A stretch of DNA of 64,000 nucleotides from contig NZ_JROO01000021.1 of assembly GCF_000826685.1 (NCBI RefSeq), positions 53,354 to 117,353 on the forward strand, in the 5' to 3' direction. The translations under genes were made by a program, and so were the position numbers. Origin of the DNA: Streptomonospora alba (lineage in GTDB: Bacteria > Actinomycetota > Actinomycetes > Streptosporangiales > Streptosporangiaceae). Positions 27,531 to 37,401 of this stretch are shown here, in pieces. Under the pieces are notes generated by a model that did no database searches, was not told where the DNA came from, and saw nothing but the letters and a program-made list of their open reading frames with translations. Position 1 is the stretch's first letter; every line of letters begins with the position of its first letter.

Positions 27531-28994
27531 TCAGGTGGCGGCGACGATGCCCGGCAGGTCGTGGCCCATCCTGTCGCGCTTGGTCTGCAGGTAACGAAGG
27601 TTGTCGGTGGTGACGGCGCTGGGCATGGGGATGCGCTCGGTGACGGCGACACCGTGCTCGCTGAGCCCGTCGGTCTTCTTGGGGTTGTTGCTGAGCAGCC
27701 GCACGGAGTAGGTGCCCAGGTCGGCGAGGACCGCCGCGCCGGCGCTGAAGTCGCGGGCGTCGGCGGGCAGTCCCAGCTCCAGGTTCGCGTCGACGGTGTC
27801 GGCGCCGGAGTCCTGCAACCGGTAGGCCTGCAGCTTGTGCAGCAGCCCGATGCCGCGTCCCTCGTGGCCGCGCAGGTAGACGATGACGCCGCTGCCCTCG
27901 GCGGCGATGGCGCCCATGGCGGCCTCCAGCTGAGCGCCGCAGTCGCAGCGGTGAGACCCGAAGGCGTCTCCGGTCAGGCACTCCGAGTGCAGGCGCACCA
28001 GCGGGTCGGGCCCCTCGGTGGGATCGCCGAGGACGAGGGCGACGTGCTCGGCGCCGTCGGCGGTGCCGCGGTAGCCCACGGCGCGCCATTGGCCGTGGCT
28101 GTTGGGTATGCGGGTCTCGACCACGCGCTCGACCAGCGGGGGCCGGGCGACGGGGGCGGAGGTGGGAGCTGCGGGAGCCGAGATCGCGCTCGCCGTTCCC
28201 GTCGCCTCGACGTGGTGCACCAGCTGCTCGATGGAGATCACACGCAGGCCGTGCTCGTCGGCGAACTCGCGCAGCCGCGGCAGGCGGGCCATGGCGCCGT
28301 CGTCCTGGACGACCTCGGCGATGACGGCGGCGGGCCGCCTACCCGCCAGGCGCGCCAAGTCGACCGAGGCCTCGGTGTGGCCGCGGCGGGTCAGCACGCC
28401 GCCGGGCCTGTAGCGCAGCGGGAGCACGTGGCCGGGTCGGGCGAGGTCGCCGGACTCGGTGTCGGCTCCGGCCAGCAGGTTGACGGTGCGGGCCCGGTCG
28501 GCGGCGGAGATGCCGGTGGTGACGCCGGTGCGCGCGTCCACGGTGACGGTGTAGGCGGTACCCAGGCCGTCCTGGTTGTCGGCCGTCATCAGCGGGAGCT
28601 GCAGCCGGTCCAGGTCCTCGCCGAGCATGGGCACGCAGATCAGCCCCGAGGTGTGGCGGACGGTGAAGGCGAGCAGCTCGGGGGTGGCGGCCTCGGCGGC
28701 GAAGACGAGGTCGCCCTCGTTCTCGCGGTCCTCGTCGTCGACCACGACCACCGGGCGCCCGGCGGCGATGTCGGCGATCGCCCCGGCGACGTCGTCGAGC
28801 AGGGACGCGGGCGATCCCGCCGCGGAGGCGCGCGCGGGGCGGTGCGCATCGGTGGACGCGGGCTTTTCGGTGGTGATTCCGGTCATCGCTGCGGGGACTC
28901 CTTGACCGTGGCCTGCGGTGCTGGGGGCGGCTGCGGGGGCGGGCGGTGCGGACGCCGCGCTCTGCGCGCGCCCGGCGCCGGCCTGCCCGCTCAT
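27531..28994 (-). CDS. ribBA: Bifunctional 3,4-dihydroxy-2-butanone-4-phosphate synthase / GTP cyclohydrolase II
   Basis: The N-terminal RibB domain (about residues 63-265) makes the four-carbon precursor from ribulose 5-phosphate ([42 protein letters not shown]). The C-terminal RibA domain opens GTP to start the pathway, with zinc cysteines in [17 protein letters not shown] and [13 protein letters not shown]. An Ala/Pro linker joins them. The ATG at 28994 shares its A with the ribE stop (TGATG), which favours translational coupling. An internal ATG at 28886 preceded by AAGGAG could produce a form lacking the first 36, poorly conserved residues. Confidence 0.97.
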   Translation of the reverse strand: MSGQAGAGRAQSAASAPPAPAAAPSTAGHGQGVPAAMTGITTEKPASTDAHRPARASAAGSPASLLDDVAGAIADIAAGRPVVVVDDEDRENEGDLVFAAEAATPELLAFTVRHTSGLICVPMLGEDLDRLQLPLMTADNQDGLGTAYTVTVDARTGVTTGISAADRARTVNLLAGADTESGDLARPGHVLPLRYRPGGVLTRRGHTEASVDLARLAGRRPAAVIAEVVQDDGAMARLPRLREFADEHGLRVISIEQLVHHVEATGTASAISAPAAPTSAPVARPPLVERVVETRIPNSHGQWRAVGYRGTADGAEHVALVLGDPTEGPDPLVRLHSECLTGDAFGSHRCDCGAQLEAAMGAIAAEGSGVIVYLRGHEGRGIGLLHKLQAYRLQDSGADTVDANLELGLPADARDFSAGAAVLADLGTYSVRLLSNNPKKTDGLSEHGVAVTERIPMPSAVTTDNLRYLQTKRDRMGHDLPGIVAAT

Positions 28995-29608
28995 CAGGCG
29001 CCCGCCTGTGCGTGGGTCACCAGGCGCTCGACGTACTTGGCGATGACGTCGGCCTCGAGGTTCACCGGCGCGCCGATGCCCTTGGTGCCCAGCGTGGTGA
29101 GGTCGAGCGTGGTGGGGATGAGGCTGACGGTGAAACTGTCGCCGTCCACGGAGGCGACCGTCAGGCTCACACCGTCGACGGTGATGGAGCCCTTCTCGAC
29201 GACGTAGCGGGCCAGGTCGGCCGGCAGCGAGAACCGGACGGTCTCCCAGCGGGAACCGCTGATGCGCTCGACGACCTCGGCTTTGGCGTCGACGTGGCCC
29301 TGCACGATGTGGCCGCCCAAGCGGTCGGAGACCTTGGCGGCGCGCTCCAGATTGACCGGCGATCCGGCGGTGAGCGCACCGAGGCCGGAGCGGTCCAGCG
29401 TCTCCTTCATCACATCGGCGCTGAAGCTGTCGCCGGATGCGGCGGTGACGGTCAGGCAGACCCCGTTGACGGCTATGGAGTCGCCGTGCTCGGCGTCGGC
29501 GGTGACGATCGGGCCCCGCACGGTCAGCCGTACGGCGTCGCCCGCGACGTCGCCCGCCTGCTCGATCGCGGTGACTTCACCGAGTTCTTCGACGATTCCG
29601 GTGAACAC
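28994..29608 (-). CDS. ribE: Riboflavin synthase alpha chain
   Basis: Riboflavin synthase dismutates two lumazines to riboflavin. The 204 residues contain the two tandem lumazine-binding repeats: [12 protein letters not shown] to [20 protein letters not shown], and [18 protein letters not shown] to [20 protein letters not shown]. The product starts at GTG 29608 after AAGGGGATGGATGGAAC. It is the first gene of the riboflavin operon, about 115 bp downstream of an FMN riboswitch. Confidence 0.97.
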   Translation of the reverse strand: MFTGIVEELGEVTAIEQAGDVAGDAVRLTVRGPIVTADAEHGDSIAVNGVCLTVTAASGDSFSADVMKETLDRSGLGALTAGSPVNLERAAKVSDRLGGHIVQGHVDAKAEVVERISGSRWETVRFSLPADLARYVVEKGSITVDGVSLTVASVDGDSFTVSLIPTTLDLTTLGTKGIGAPVNLEADVIAKYVERLVTHAQAGA

Positions 29609-29615
29609 GTTCCAT

Positions 29616-29651
29616 CCATCCCCTTACCCGGCTCAGGGCTCCGGGGAATGG
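29616..29651 (-). promoter_or_regulatory. Hairpin that can hide the ribE ribosome-binding site
   Basis: On the minus strand CCCGG and CCGGG (29645-29641 and 29631-29627) form a stem, and the outer CCATTCCCC and GGGGATGG arms can extend it with one bulge. The 3' arm contains the AAGGGGATGG that serves as the ribE Shine-Dalgarno sequence. There is no U tract, which fits translational rather than termination control by the riboswitch upstream. Confidence 0.55.
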
Positions 29652-29723
29652 TCTGCAGGCGGTCAGCTCCGCCCGGGGAGAACCGGGTACAGCGGACGCA
29701 GGGCCCGCGGCTCGGTCGATCCC

Positions 29724-29853
29724 ACGCGTACTGCCTCCCATCCGGACTTTCACCGTCGGTACCGGAATTCCACCGGTTCAACCGGCCGATGGCCTCGGCC
29801 GGGTCGCGGACTGTCACCGCCGGTTCGGACTTTCACCGACCCCGGAGCACGCG
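29724..29853 (-). ncRNA. FMN riboswitch (RFN element)
   Basis: Reading the minus strand, the conserved RFN blocks appear in order: CGGTGAAAGTCCGAACCGGCGGT, split here as GGTGAAAGTCCG then ACCGGCGGT; GACAGTCCGCGA; and near the 3' end GACGGTGAAAGTCCGGATGG then GAGG. The 5' GCGTGCTCC and 3' GGAGGCAGTACGC ends can close the P1 stem. It precedes ribE, so FMN should turn down the rib operon. Confidence 0.93.
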
Positions 29854-29892
29854 TTGTGTCAACGTTTCTTTCCAACAGTCTGCCACGTCCGG

Positions 29893-30939
29893 TCATTCCC
29901 GGCCGGCAGCGGGGCCGTCCAACGGCGCGTCGGCGGCCTGCCCGCGGCCGTCGGTGCGGCCGGGTCCCTCGGGGCGCTCGGCCAGGCCCATGCGCACGAA
30001 CAGCTCGGGCGCACCCAGCGCCGACCAGGCGCCCATCAGCGCGAAGACCACGTACTCGCGCACCACGCCCGCTGTGCCGGCGGCCTGGGGCACGATCACG
30101 TCCGCTGCGGCCAGGATCAGGAAGATCCCCGAGACGCCGATCACATAGCGCGCCGCGCGCGAGACCGCCGGGCCCGCGGCGCTGTACCAGCCGCGCACCG
30201 CCAATGCCGAGAGTCCGGCCACACCGCCGAACAGCCCGCCGGCGACACCGGCCGTGTGCTCCAGCGACGCGCCGTTGAGCCCGGGCGGCACCGTCCCGGT
30301 CCAGTCCTCGGGCGGGGTCCAGCCGGAGTGGAAGAGCGCTTGGACGCCGGCGGCGACCAGCACCGGCAGCACGGAGGCGGCCAGCGCCAGGCCCGCCTGC
30401 GCCGGCAGGCCCAGGCGGCGCCAGCGCCGCAGGACCGCGTCCTCGTACCGCAGGGCCGCCCACAGCAGCCCTGCGGCCACGAGCCAGCCGGCCAGCAGGT
30501 CGGTGATGAAGTGCGCGCCGAGGTAGATGCGCGAGAGGCCCACGGCGAGGACGATCGCGGCGCACGTGCCCCGCACCCACCGCCTGGGGAACCGCACCGC
30601 CGCGTACCCCCACGTCATCAGGGAGGTCACGGCGTGGGCGGAGGGAGTGCCGAAGGTCGTCGGAGCGATCAGCGGACGCACGGAGAGGTGGTACCAGGAG
30701 GGCCGCGGGCCGTACAGGGCGATCTTGAGCAGGTCGGCGACCACGCCGGCGCCGGAGACGTACACGAACAGGCGCGCTCCGATACCCGCGTGCAGGCACC
30801 AGAAGACGAAGGTGACCAGCACCGGCAGCATCGCCAGGGAACCCAGGGAGCTGATCGCCTCCATGGGCGGCGCGAGCCACCCGCCCACGCTCTGGACCCA
30901 CTCGACGACGACGATCTCGACGTCCCACACCGCGTCCAT
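29893..30939 (-). CDS. PAP2-superfamily membrane phosphatase
   Basis: A membrane phosphatase of the PAP2 type, acting on lipid phosphates such as phosphatidic acid or polyprenyl pyrophosphate. The three-part signature is complete: KIALYGPRP, PSAHAVTS and SRIYLGAHFITD. About eight hydrophobic helices span the 348 residues, more than minimal PAP2 proteins, with four C-terminal helices of unknown use and a hydrophilic tail. I use ATG 30939 (GAGG five bases upstream); a GTG two codons earlier is possible. It precedes the riboflavin operon on the same strand, separated by the riboswitch leader. Confidence 0.9.
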   Translation of the reverse strand: MDAVWDVEIVVVEWVQSVGGWLAPPMEAISSLGSLAMLPVLVTFVFWCLHAGIGARLFVYVSGAGVVADLLKIALYGPRPSWYHLSVRPLIAPTTFGTPSAHAVTSLMTWGYAAVRFPRRWVRGTCAAIVLAVGLSRIYLGAHFITDLLAGWLVAAGLLWAALRYEDAVLRRWRRLGLPAQAGLALAASVLPVLVAAGVQALFHSGWTPPEDWTGTVPPGLNGASLEHTAGVAGGLFGGVAGLSALAVRGWYSAAGPAVSRAARYVIGVSGIFLILAAADVIVPQAAGTAGVVREYVVFALMGAWSALGAPELFVRMGLAERPEGPGRTDGRGQAADAPLDGPAAGRE

Positions 30940-31124
30940 GCACACCTCGCCCGGTTCAGAGCCTGGAGCGCGCCTTACCGGTGCGTTCCGACACCGAATT
31001 CCAGACCTCGGTTACGGGTGATCGTAGACGCCCATCCGGCCCTACCCCAAGCCGAGCCCGGGCCCCGCGGGCGGGCGGGGCGGCGGTGCGGCTTCCGCGG
31101 CGGCCGTCAGGGCGAGCGGGCGCG

Positions 31125-31790
31125 TTAACCGGCGGCCTTCTCCGCCTGGGCGCGCAGCGCCTGGACCGCGGCGGCGGGATCGTCGGCCTTGTACACCGAC
31201 GAGCCGGCGACGAACACGTCGGCCCCGGCCGCCGCGGCGCGCTCGACCGTCTCCTCGGTGATGCCGCCGTCCACCTGCAGCCAGACCGAGCCCCCGTTCG
31301 CCGCGACCAGATCGCGGGCGCGGCGGATCTTCGGCAGCACGAGATCGAGGAACCTCTGCCCGCCGAACCCGGGTTCGACGGTCATCATCAGCAGCATGTC
31401 GACCTCGGGCAGCAGATCGGCGTAGGACTCCAGCGCGGTGCCCGGGTTCAGCGCCAACCCGGCCCGCGCGCCCTGTCCGCGGATCTCGCGCAGGGTGCGC
31501 ACCGGAGAGCGGGCCGCCTCGGCGTGCACGGTGACGCTTCCGGCCCCGGCCTCGGCGTAAGCGGGCGCCCAGCGGTCGGGGTCCTCGATCATCAGGTGGC
31601 AGTCCATCGGCACGGTCACCGACGTGAGCAGCGATTCCACAACCGGCAGGCCCAGGGTCAGGTTGGGCACGAAGTGGTTGTCCATCACGTCGACGTGCAG
31701 CCAGTCGGCCGTGCCGGAGACCGCCGCGGCCTCGTCGGCCAGGCGCGCGAAGTCGGCGGAGAGGATGCTGGGTGAGATTTGGATTGCCAC
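31125..31790 (-). CDS. rpe: Ribulose-phosphate 3-epimerase
   Basis: Rpe interconverts ribulose 5-phosphate and xylulose 5-phosphate in the pentose phosphate pathway; ribulose 5-phosphate is also the RibB substrate in the operon downstream. TIM-barrel signatures are [53 protein letters not shown] and [11 protein letters not shown], which include the catalytic aspartates and metal-binding histidines. 221 residues from a GTG start. It lies between rsmB and the PAP2 gene in the same direction. Confidence 0.97.
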   Translation of the reverse strand: MAIQISPSILSADFARLADEAAAVSGTADWLHVDVMDNHFVPNLTLGLPVVESLLTSVTVPMDCHLMIEDPDRWAPAYAEAGAGSVTVHAEAARSPVRTLREIRGQGARAGLALNPGTALESYADLLPEVDMLLMMTVEPGFGGQRFLDLVLPKIRRARDLVAANGGSVWLQVDGGITEETVERAAAAGADVFVAGSSVYKADDPAAAVQALRAQAEKAAG

Positions 31791-31902
31791 GCCGCCGATT
31801 CTATTAGCGGGCCGCGGCCCGCCAGGGCCCCGCGCCGAACCGCGGGACCGGTCGAGGACCGGCCGCCGGGCCGCGCCCCGCAGGCGGGGCCCGGTGCGGA
31901 CG

Positions 31903-33396
31903 TCAGCGCTTGCGCACCAGGGCCAGGAACATCGCGTCGGTGCCGTGGCGGTGCGGCCAGAACTGCACGTATTCGCCGCCGGGGCCGGCCGCGATGTCGG
32001 GGACCTCGTCGAGGTAGTCGGCGGCCCGCAGCACCTCGGCGTCGCCGCGCTCGCTCAGGACCTCTTCGACGATGCCGCGTGTCTCGCCCGAATGCGGCGA
32101 GCAGGTCACGTAGGCGACCACGCCGCCGGGCCGGGTCGAGTCCAGCGCGCTGCGCAGCAGGCCGCGCTGGAGCGGCGCCAGGCCCTCGGCGGTCTCGGGC
32201 GTGCGCCGCCAGCGCGCCTCCGGGCGGCGGCGCAGCGCGCCGAGGCCGGTGCAGGGGGCGTCGACGATCACCCGGTCGAAGGAGCCCGCGCGCCAGGCGG
32301 GGAGGGTGGAGTCGGCCACCACGGCGCGGGCCGCGTCCCGCGGCGAGCGCTCCACCGCACCGGCGACCAGACCTGCGCGGGCGGGTTGCACCTCGGCCGC
32401 CAGCAGGCGGGCGTCGCGCTTGCCGGCGAGCCCGCCCAGCAGGGCGGACTTGCCGCCGGGGCCCGCACAGGCGTCGAGCCAGCGGGCGTCGGAGCCGTCG
32501 ACCCCGACCCGGGTCAGCGCCAGCGCGACGAGCTGGCTCGCCTCGTCCTGGACGGCGGCGCGGCGTTGGCGGACCTCGCGCAGCAGCGCCGGGTCCCCTT
32601 CGGTCAGGTAGGCGCCGTAGGGCGAGAACCGGGCCTCGGTGGCGCCGCTGGCGAGGAGGTCCTCGACGGCGGCGCGCCCGGGCTTGGCGACCAGCGTGAC
32701 CCGCGGACGCTCGTTGTGGGCGGCGAGCAGCCGCTCGGTCTCGGCGAAGGGCGGGGTCTGCCCGTCTTCGGCGCCGGACCCGCCGGCGCCCGCCGGCCCG
32801 CCCGCGGGGTCCTCCCCCAGAGCGGCGGCGAGTGCCTCGACGATCCAGCGAGGGTGGCTGTGGACCACGCTGAGGTGGCCGACCGGGTCGGCGGCGCGGT
32901 CGGGGGCCACGATCGCGGTCCAGTCCTCCAGGCTGCGGCGGCCGACCTTGCGCAGCACCGCGTTGGCGAACCGCCCCCGGTGGTGTCCGACCACCCGGCG
33001 GGCCAGGTCGACGGTCGCGCTGACGGCGGCGTGCGGCGGGATGGACGTGGACAGCAGCTGGTGGGCGCCCAATCGCAGTACGGGCAGCACCTCGCTGTCG
33101 ACGGAATCCAGCGAGCGGTCGATGCAGGCGTCGAGGATCGCGTCGTAGGTGCCCTGGCGGCGCAGCGCGCCGTAGGTCAACTCGGTCGCGAGCGCGGCGT
33201 CGCGCCCGTGGATGCCGCGCTCGCGCAGCATCGAGGGCAGGAGGAGGTTGGCGTAGGCGTCGCGGTCCTGCACCGCCCGCAGCACGTCGTAGGCGGCCCG
33301 GCGCGCCGGATCCTTCGGGGCCGGCGGCGTGTTCTTGCCGCCCTTCTCCCCGTTCTTGCGGGGCGAACGGTAGGGCGAACTGGAACGATCACTCAC
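31903..33396 (-). CDS. rsmB: 16S rRNA (cytosine967-C5)-methyltransferase
   Basis: RsmB makes m5C967 in 16S rRNA. It has the NusB-like RNA-binding domain at the N-terminus ([32 protein letters not shown]) and the methyltransferase domain at the C-terminus with [19 protein letters not shown] (SAM site), DAPCTGLG and the catalytic cysteine in [18 protein letters not shown] Gly/Ala-rich insert sits near residue 215. The start is taken at GTG 33396 ([11 protein letters not shown]), giving 497 residues; sequence further upstream is unconserved, and the ribosome-binding site AAGGCAGAG is weak. It follows fmt, as is usual. Confidence 0.95.
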   Translation of the reverse strand: MSDRSSSPYRSPRKNGEKGGKNTPPAPKDPARRAAYDVLRAVQDRDAYANLLLPSMLRERGIHGRDAALATELTYGALRRQGTYDAILDACIDRSLDSVDSEVLPVLRLGAHQLLSTSIPPHAAVSATVDLARRVVGHHRGRFANAVLRKVGRRSLEDWTAIVAPDRAADPVGHLSVVHSHPRWIVEALAAALGEDPAGGPAGAGGSGAEDGQTPPFAETERLLAAHNERPRVTLVAKPGRAAVEDLLASGATEARFSPYGAYLTEGDPALLREVRQRRAAVQDEASQLVALALTRVGVDGSDARWLDACAGPGGKSALLGGLAGKRDARLLAAEVQPARAGLVAGAVERSPRDAARAVVADSTLPAWRAGSFDRVIVDAPCTGLGALRRRPEARWRRTPETAEGLAPLQRGLLRSALDSTRPGGVVAYVTCSPHSGETRGIVEEVLSERGDAEVLRAADYLDEVPDIAAGPGGEYVQFWPHRHGTDAMFLALVRKR

Positions 33397-33597
33397 AGGG
33401 AACTCTGCCTTCAGCCTCACCGGAGGGGTCTGGACCGGCCCGCGCGCTACGCCCCTGGACACGGCGGCGGAATCGCCGATCTGGCGCAGGATGCGGGAGC
33501 GGGCCGGACTTCGAGGATACTCACTGTGCGTACCCGGCGCCGGGCGCCCGTCCCGCCGCCGGAATGCGGATTCCCGGAAGAGTGGTTCAGCCGCAGG

Positions 33598-34530
33598 TCA
33601 CGTGGCGCCCAGCACGTCGTCGTCGGTGGGGCGGACACCGCGCGCCCACTCGACGGCCGCCATGCTGCGCTTGCCCTGGGGCTGGACCTCGCCCAGTTCC
33701 ACAGGGTGGGTGGCGGTGCCGGCGAACACGCGGTCCTTGGTGACGCCGAGACGGCCGGGCGGCAGGGCGTCGGCGTCGGTGACCGGGCGGACCGGGCCGA
33801 ACTTCAGGCGCTCACCGCGGAAGGTCGACCACGCGCCGGGCGAGGGCGTGCAGGCGCGGATCAGCCGGTCGATGCGCATCGCCGGGGCCGTGAAGTCGAC
33901 CTCGGCATCGGCGGGGGCGAGCTTGGGCGCGACGGAGGCGCCGTCCCGGCCTTGGGGGCGCGGGGCCAGTTCACCGGCCTCGATGCCGTCCAGCGTGCGC
34001 AGCAGCAGGTCCGCTCCCGACTCGGCGAGGCGGGCGAGCAGGTCGCCGCTGGTGTCGCGCGGCCCGATGGGTTCGACCACGGTGCCGAACACGGGCCCGG
34101 AGTCCAGCTCGGGCTCGATGCGGAAGGTCGCCGCACCGGTGAGGTCGTCGCCGTGCAGCACCGCGTGCTGAACCGGCGCCGCTCCGCGCCACTGCGGCAG
34201 CAGCGAGAAGTGCAGGTTCACCCAGCCGTGCTGCGGGATGTCCAGGGCCTCCTGGCGCAGCAGCGCGCCGTAGGCCACCACGGGGCAGCAGTCGGGGCCG
34301 ATGGAACGCAGCCGGTCGAGGAACTCGGGGTCGCTCGCCTTCTCGGGTTTGAGCACCTCCACGCCCGCTTCCTCGGCCACCTGGGCGACCGGGCTCGGCG
34401 CAAGGCGACGCCCCCGCCCTGCGCGGGCGTCGGGGCGGGTCGCGACCGCCGCCACCTCGTGGTGGGACGCCAGCAGCGCCTTGAGCGAAGGCACCGCCGC
34501 CTCGGGGGTTCCCGCGAAGACCAGTTTCAT
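33598..34530 (-). CDS. fmt: Methionyl-tRNA formyltransferase
   Basis: Fmt formylates initiator Met-tRNA with 10-formyltetrahydrofolate. Signatures are [20 protein letters not shown] at the N-terminus, [31 protein letters not shown] (catalytic Asn-His pair) and [10 protein letters not shown], with a C-terminal OB-like domain. From ATG 34530 the product has 310 residues; six codons upstream are also open. It is divergent from priA with 145 bp between, and lies ahead of rsmB. Confidence 0.97.
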   Translation of the reverse strand: MKLVFAGTPEAAVPSLKALLASHHEVAAVATRPDARAGRGRRLAPSPVAQVAEEAGVEVLKPEKASDPEFLDRLRSIGPDCCPVVAYGALLRQEALDIPQHGWVNLHFSLLPQWRGAAPVQHAVLHGDDLTGAATFRIEPELDSGPVFGTVVEPIGPRDTSGDLLARLAESGADLLLRTLDGIEAGELAPRPQGRDGASVAPKLAPADAEVDFTAPAMRIDRLIRACTPSPGAWSTFRGERLKFGPVRPVTDADALPPGRLGVTKDRVFAGTATHPVELGEVQPQGKRSMAAVEWARGVRPTDDDVLGAT

Positions 34531-34675
34531 CCGACCGCTCTTCCTCACCTGGTTGTGTTCCGCCTGCCACCTTGTCTACCAGCCCGTCCGAGGCTGCGGG
34601 CGGGGCTCGCTGAACACGGCGGCGTCGGTGCAGGACCGCGGGGGTGTCGGCGGGTTCTGGTAGACCTGTTGTGCG

Positions 34676-37039
34676 ATGACTCCGCTGCCCGAACCCGACG
34701 ACGGGGCCCTGTTCGACGTGTCGACCTCCGGCGCGGGAACCGGGCCGACCGACGCGAGCGGGCGCGGCGGAGAGCAGACCGGGCGCTCCGCGGGAGGCGG
34801 CGGCAAGGGCGCGGCGTCCGCGAAGAAGGGGGGCACGGCGGCCGAGGGCACCGCGGCCGCGGTGAAGGCCAAGCGCCCCAAGCAGCAGCGCCCGGCCGAG
34901 CACGATCCCGTCGCCCGCGTCGCCGTCGACACACCGCTCCCCCACCTCGACCGGCTGTTCGACTACCGGGTGCCCGAGAGCATGGACGCCGATGCGGTGC
35001 CGGGCTGCCGGGTGCGGGTCCGGTTCAACGGGCAGCTGCTCGCGGGCTTCCTGATCGAACGGTGCGCCGAGTCCGAGTTCCAGGGCAAGCTGGCCTACCT
35101 GCACCAGGTGGTCTCGCCCGAGCCCGTACTCACCCCCGAGATCAGCGGGCTCGCCCGCGCGGTCGCCGACCGCTACGCGGGCACGCTCAGCGACGTGCTC
35201 CGGCTGGCGGTGCCCCCGCGCCACGCCCGTGTGGAGAAGGAGGACCGCCCGACCGGCGCCGAAGCCGCCGCTGAAGCCCCCGAGCAGGGAGGGCCGCAGG
35301 AGCCCGCGCCGGGCACGCCGCACGGAGGCGGCGCCGCGTCGACGCCCGCCCCCGCCGCGGAGCCCGATGAGGCCGCACAGCAGGCCCAGGCGCCGGTTCC
35401 CGCCCCGGACGGGACCGCCCCGGCTTCCGACGACGGCTCGCCCGCCCCCCAGACCCCTCCCGCTCCGGGCCCCGGTCCCTGGGCGGACTACCCCGCCGGC
35501 CGCTCCTTCCTCGCCGCGCTGCACTCGGGCGCGGCGCCGCGCGCCGTATGGAACGCCCTTCCCGGCCCCGACTGGGCCGACGCGATCGCCGTCGCCGCCA
35601 CCACCGCCCACGCGGCGGGGCAGGGGGCGGTCGTGGTGGTGCCCGACGGCCGCGACGTCGAGGCGGTCGACGCGGCCATGACCCGGCGGTTGGGCGAAGG
35701 CCGCCACGTCGCGCTGACCGCCGGTCTGGGCCCCGCCGAGCGCTACCGCCGGTGGCTCACGGTGCTGCGCGGCCGGGCCCGCGTGGTCGTGGGCACCCGG
35801 GCCGCCGCCTTCGCTCCGGTGCACGACCTGGGCCTGGTGGTGCTTTGGGACGACGGCGACGACGTCCACGCCGACCCGCACGCGCCCTACCCCCACGCGC
35901 GCACGGTCCTGGCCATACGCGCGCACCGGGCGCAGGCGGCGGCGCTCATCGGCGGCTTCACCCGCACGAGCGAGGCCGCGCAGCTCGCCGAGTCCGGTTG
36001 GGCGCACCCGTTGGCGGCCGACCGCACCGCCGTGCGCGAGCGGGCGCCGCGTGTGCAGGCCTCGGGCGACGACAGTGAGCTCGCGCGCGACGAGGCGGCC
36101 CGCACCGCGCGGATCCCCAGCCTCGCCCTGCGCGTCGCCCGCGAGGCCGCCCGAAGCGGCCCGGTCCTGGTCCAGGTGCCCCGTCGCGGCTATCTGGCCG
36201 GCTTGGCCTGCGCCTCCTGCCGGACCCCGGCGCGGTGCGGCTCCTGCCAGGGGCCGCTGGCGGTCCGCGGCGCCCACGCGATGCCCTACTGCCGCTGGTG
36301 CGGCAGGATCGCCGGCGAGTGGAGCTGCGTACCGTGCGGCGGAACCCGGATGCGCGCGAACGTGGTGGGCGCCCGACGGACCGCCGAGGAGATGGGGCGG
36401 GCGTTTCCCGCGCTGACCGTGCGCACCTCCGGGCGCGATGAGGTGCTGGCCGAGGTCGGCGAGCGCCCCGCACTGGTGGTCGCCACGCCCGGTGCCGAGC
36501 CCGCGGCCAAGGGGGGGTATGCGGCCGCTGTGCTGCTGGACGGCTGGGCCCTGCTGGGCCGCGCGGACCTGCGGGCCTCCGAGGAGGCGCTGCGCCGCTG
36601 GTGCAACGCCGCGGCGCTGGTGCGGCCGGCGGCGGAGGGAGGTCGGGTCGTGGTGGTCGCCGACGCCCAGCTGCCGGCGACTCAGGCTCTGGTGCGCTGG
36701 GATCCGGCCGGGTTCGCCGAGCGGGAGCTGGCCGAGCGGCGGGAACTGGGATTCCCTCCGGCGGTGACGATGGCTTCGGTCACCGGCCAGCCCGCCCATG
36801 TGCGCGAGCTGCTGGACCAGGTCGACCGGCCCGAGTCCGCCGAGCTGCTGGGTCCGGTGCCGGTGGGCGGCGCAGGCGGCGAGTCCGGCGACTCCTCCGC
36901 CGAGCGCGCCCTGCTGCGCGTGCCGCGCGCCGACACCCTCGCCCTGGCCGCCGCCCTCAAGACCGCGGCCTCGGCCCGCAGCGCTCGCAAGGACGAGCAC
37001 CTGGCCCAGATCCGCATGGACCCGCTGCAGGTGGTTTGA
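34676..37039 (+). CDS. priA: PriA-like primosomal protein lacking the helicase motifs
   Basis: PriA recognises stalled forks and reloads the replisome. The 3'-DNA-binding domain is present (RVAVDTPLPHLDRLFDYRVP, GCRVRVRFNGQLLAGFL), as are the zinc cysteines CASC, CGSC, CRWC and CVPC. The Walker A sequence is gone (the region reads PGPDWADAIAVAATTAHAAG), and the DEAH-like box is LWDDGDDVH, as in the actinobacterial PriA that is annotated as probably inactive helicase. A long Ala/Pro/Glu-rich insertion covers about residues 190-265. 787 residues. ATG 34676 has no Shine-Dalgarno sequence, but TAGACC lies ten bases upstream, so a leaderless mRNA is possible. Confidence 0.92.
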   Translation: MTPLPEPDDGALFDVSTSGAGTGPTDASGRGGEQTGRSAGGGGKGAASAKKGGTAAEGTAAAVKAKRPKQQRPAEHDPVARVAVDTPLPHLDRLFDYRVPESMDADAVPGCRVRVRFNGQLLAGFLIERCAESEFQGKLAYLHQVVSPEPVLTPEISGLARAVADRYAGTLSDVLRLAVPPRHARVEKEDRPTGAEAAAEAPEQGGPQEPAPGTPHGGGAASTPAPAAEPDEAAQQAQAPVPAPDGTAPASDDGSPAPQTPPAPGPGPWADYPAGRSFLAALHSGAAPRAVWNALPGPDWADAIAVAATTAHAAGQGAVVVVPDGRDVEAVDAAMTRRLGEGRHVALTAGLGPAERYRRWLTVLRGRARVVVGTRAAAFAPVHDLGLVVLWDDGDDVHADPHAPYPHARTVLAIRAHRAQAAALIGGFTRTSEAAQLAESGWAHPLAADRTAVRERAPRVQASGDDSELARDEAARTARIPSLALRVAREAARSGPVLVQVPRRGYLAGLACASCRTPARCGSCQGPLAVRGAHAMPYCRWCGRIAGEWSCVPCGGTRMRANVVGARRTAEEMGRAFPALTVRTSGRDEVLAEVGERPALVVATPGAEPAAKGGYAAAVLLDGWALLGRADLRASEEALRRWCNAAALVRPAAEGGRVVVVADAQLPATQALVRWDPAGFAERELAERRELGFPPAVTMASVTGQPAHVRELLDQVDRPESAELLGPVPVGGAGGESGDSSAERALLRVPRADTLALAAALKTAASARSARKDEHLAQIRMDPLQVV

Positions 37040-37040
37040 C

Positions 37041-37075
37041 GTGCTCCCCGCTCTAAAGGACGGGGATTCCGGCCT
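37041..37075. repeat. IS200/IS605-end-like hairpin just after priA
   Basis: Directly after the priA stop, GCTCCCCGCTCTAAAGGACG is followed by GGGATTCC, so CCCCG and CGGGG form a hairpin. Motifs of this look (CCCCG, about ten bases including TAAAG, CGGGG, ATTC) commonly mark the termini of IS200/IS605 or tnpB elements. No transposase is present, so it would be a scar. It may now act as a weak priA terminator. Confidence 0.4.
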
Positions 37076-37190
37076 GGGTCGCCTGACCCTTCCGGGGGCT
37101 TCCTGCGTAAGGCGGAACCGCGGCGCATGCGGGAGCCGCTCCGCCGCCGCGACCCGCCGGCGCCGGGGAGCGTCGGACCGGCCGCGCCCT

Positions 37191-37246
37191 CGGCCCGCAG
37201 CGCCCGGGAGGCCGGACCGCCCCGGATCCGCAGGGACCCGCTGCAG
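37191..37246 (+). repeat. Decayed second copy of the priA 3' end
   Basis: This stretch repeats priA 36972-37030: both begin CGGCCCGCAGCGC and end ACCCGCTGCAG. In the priA frame it reads PSARSAREAGPPRIRRDPLQ, against ASARSARKDEHLAQIRMDPL in the gene, with a one-codon deletion. The middle has diverged strongly, so it is an old duplication or a fragment of a divergent allele rather than a recent copy. Confidence 0.6.
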
Positions 37247-37401
37247 GGTGCGGATACGGAATCCGCGGTGCCACGGGGTTCGGAAACGGTTTCCGCCGGC
37301 GCCCGCCGGATCGGCCTCCCTCTGTCGGTCGAGTCAATGCGAAACCGCCCGTGAACCGGGCCGACTCTGAATACTTGGTCCCATGCACGCGAGGAGGCAT
37401 G

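Noticed and set aside
31624..35274. A 1216-codon plus-strand frame across rpe, rsmB and fmt
   Set aside because: Shadow of three conserved minus-strand genes; it also runs in the wrong frame through the start of priA.
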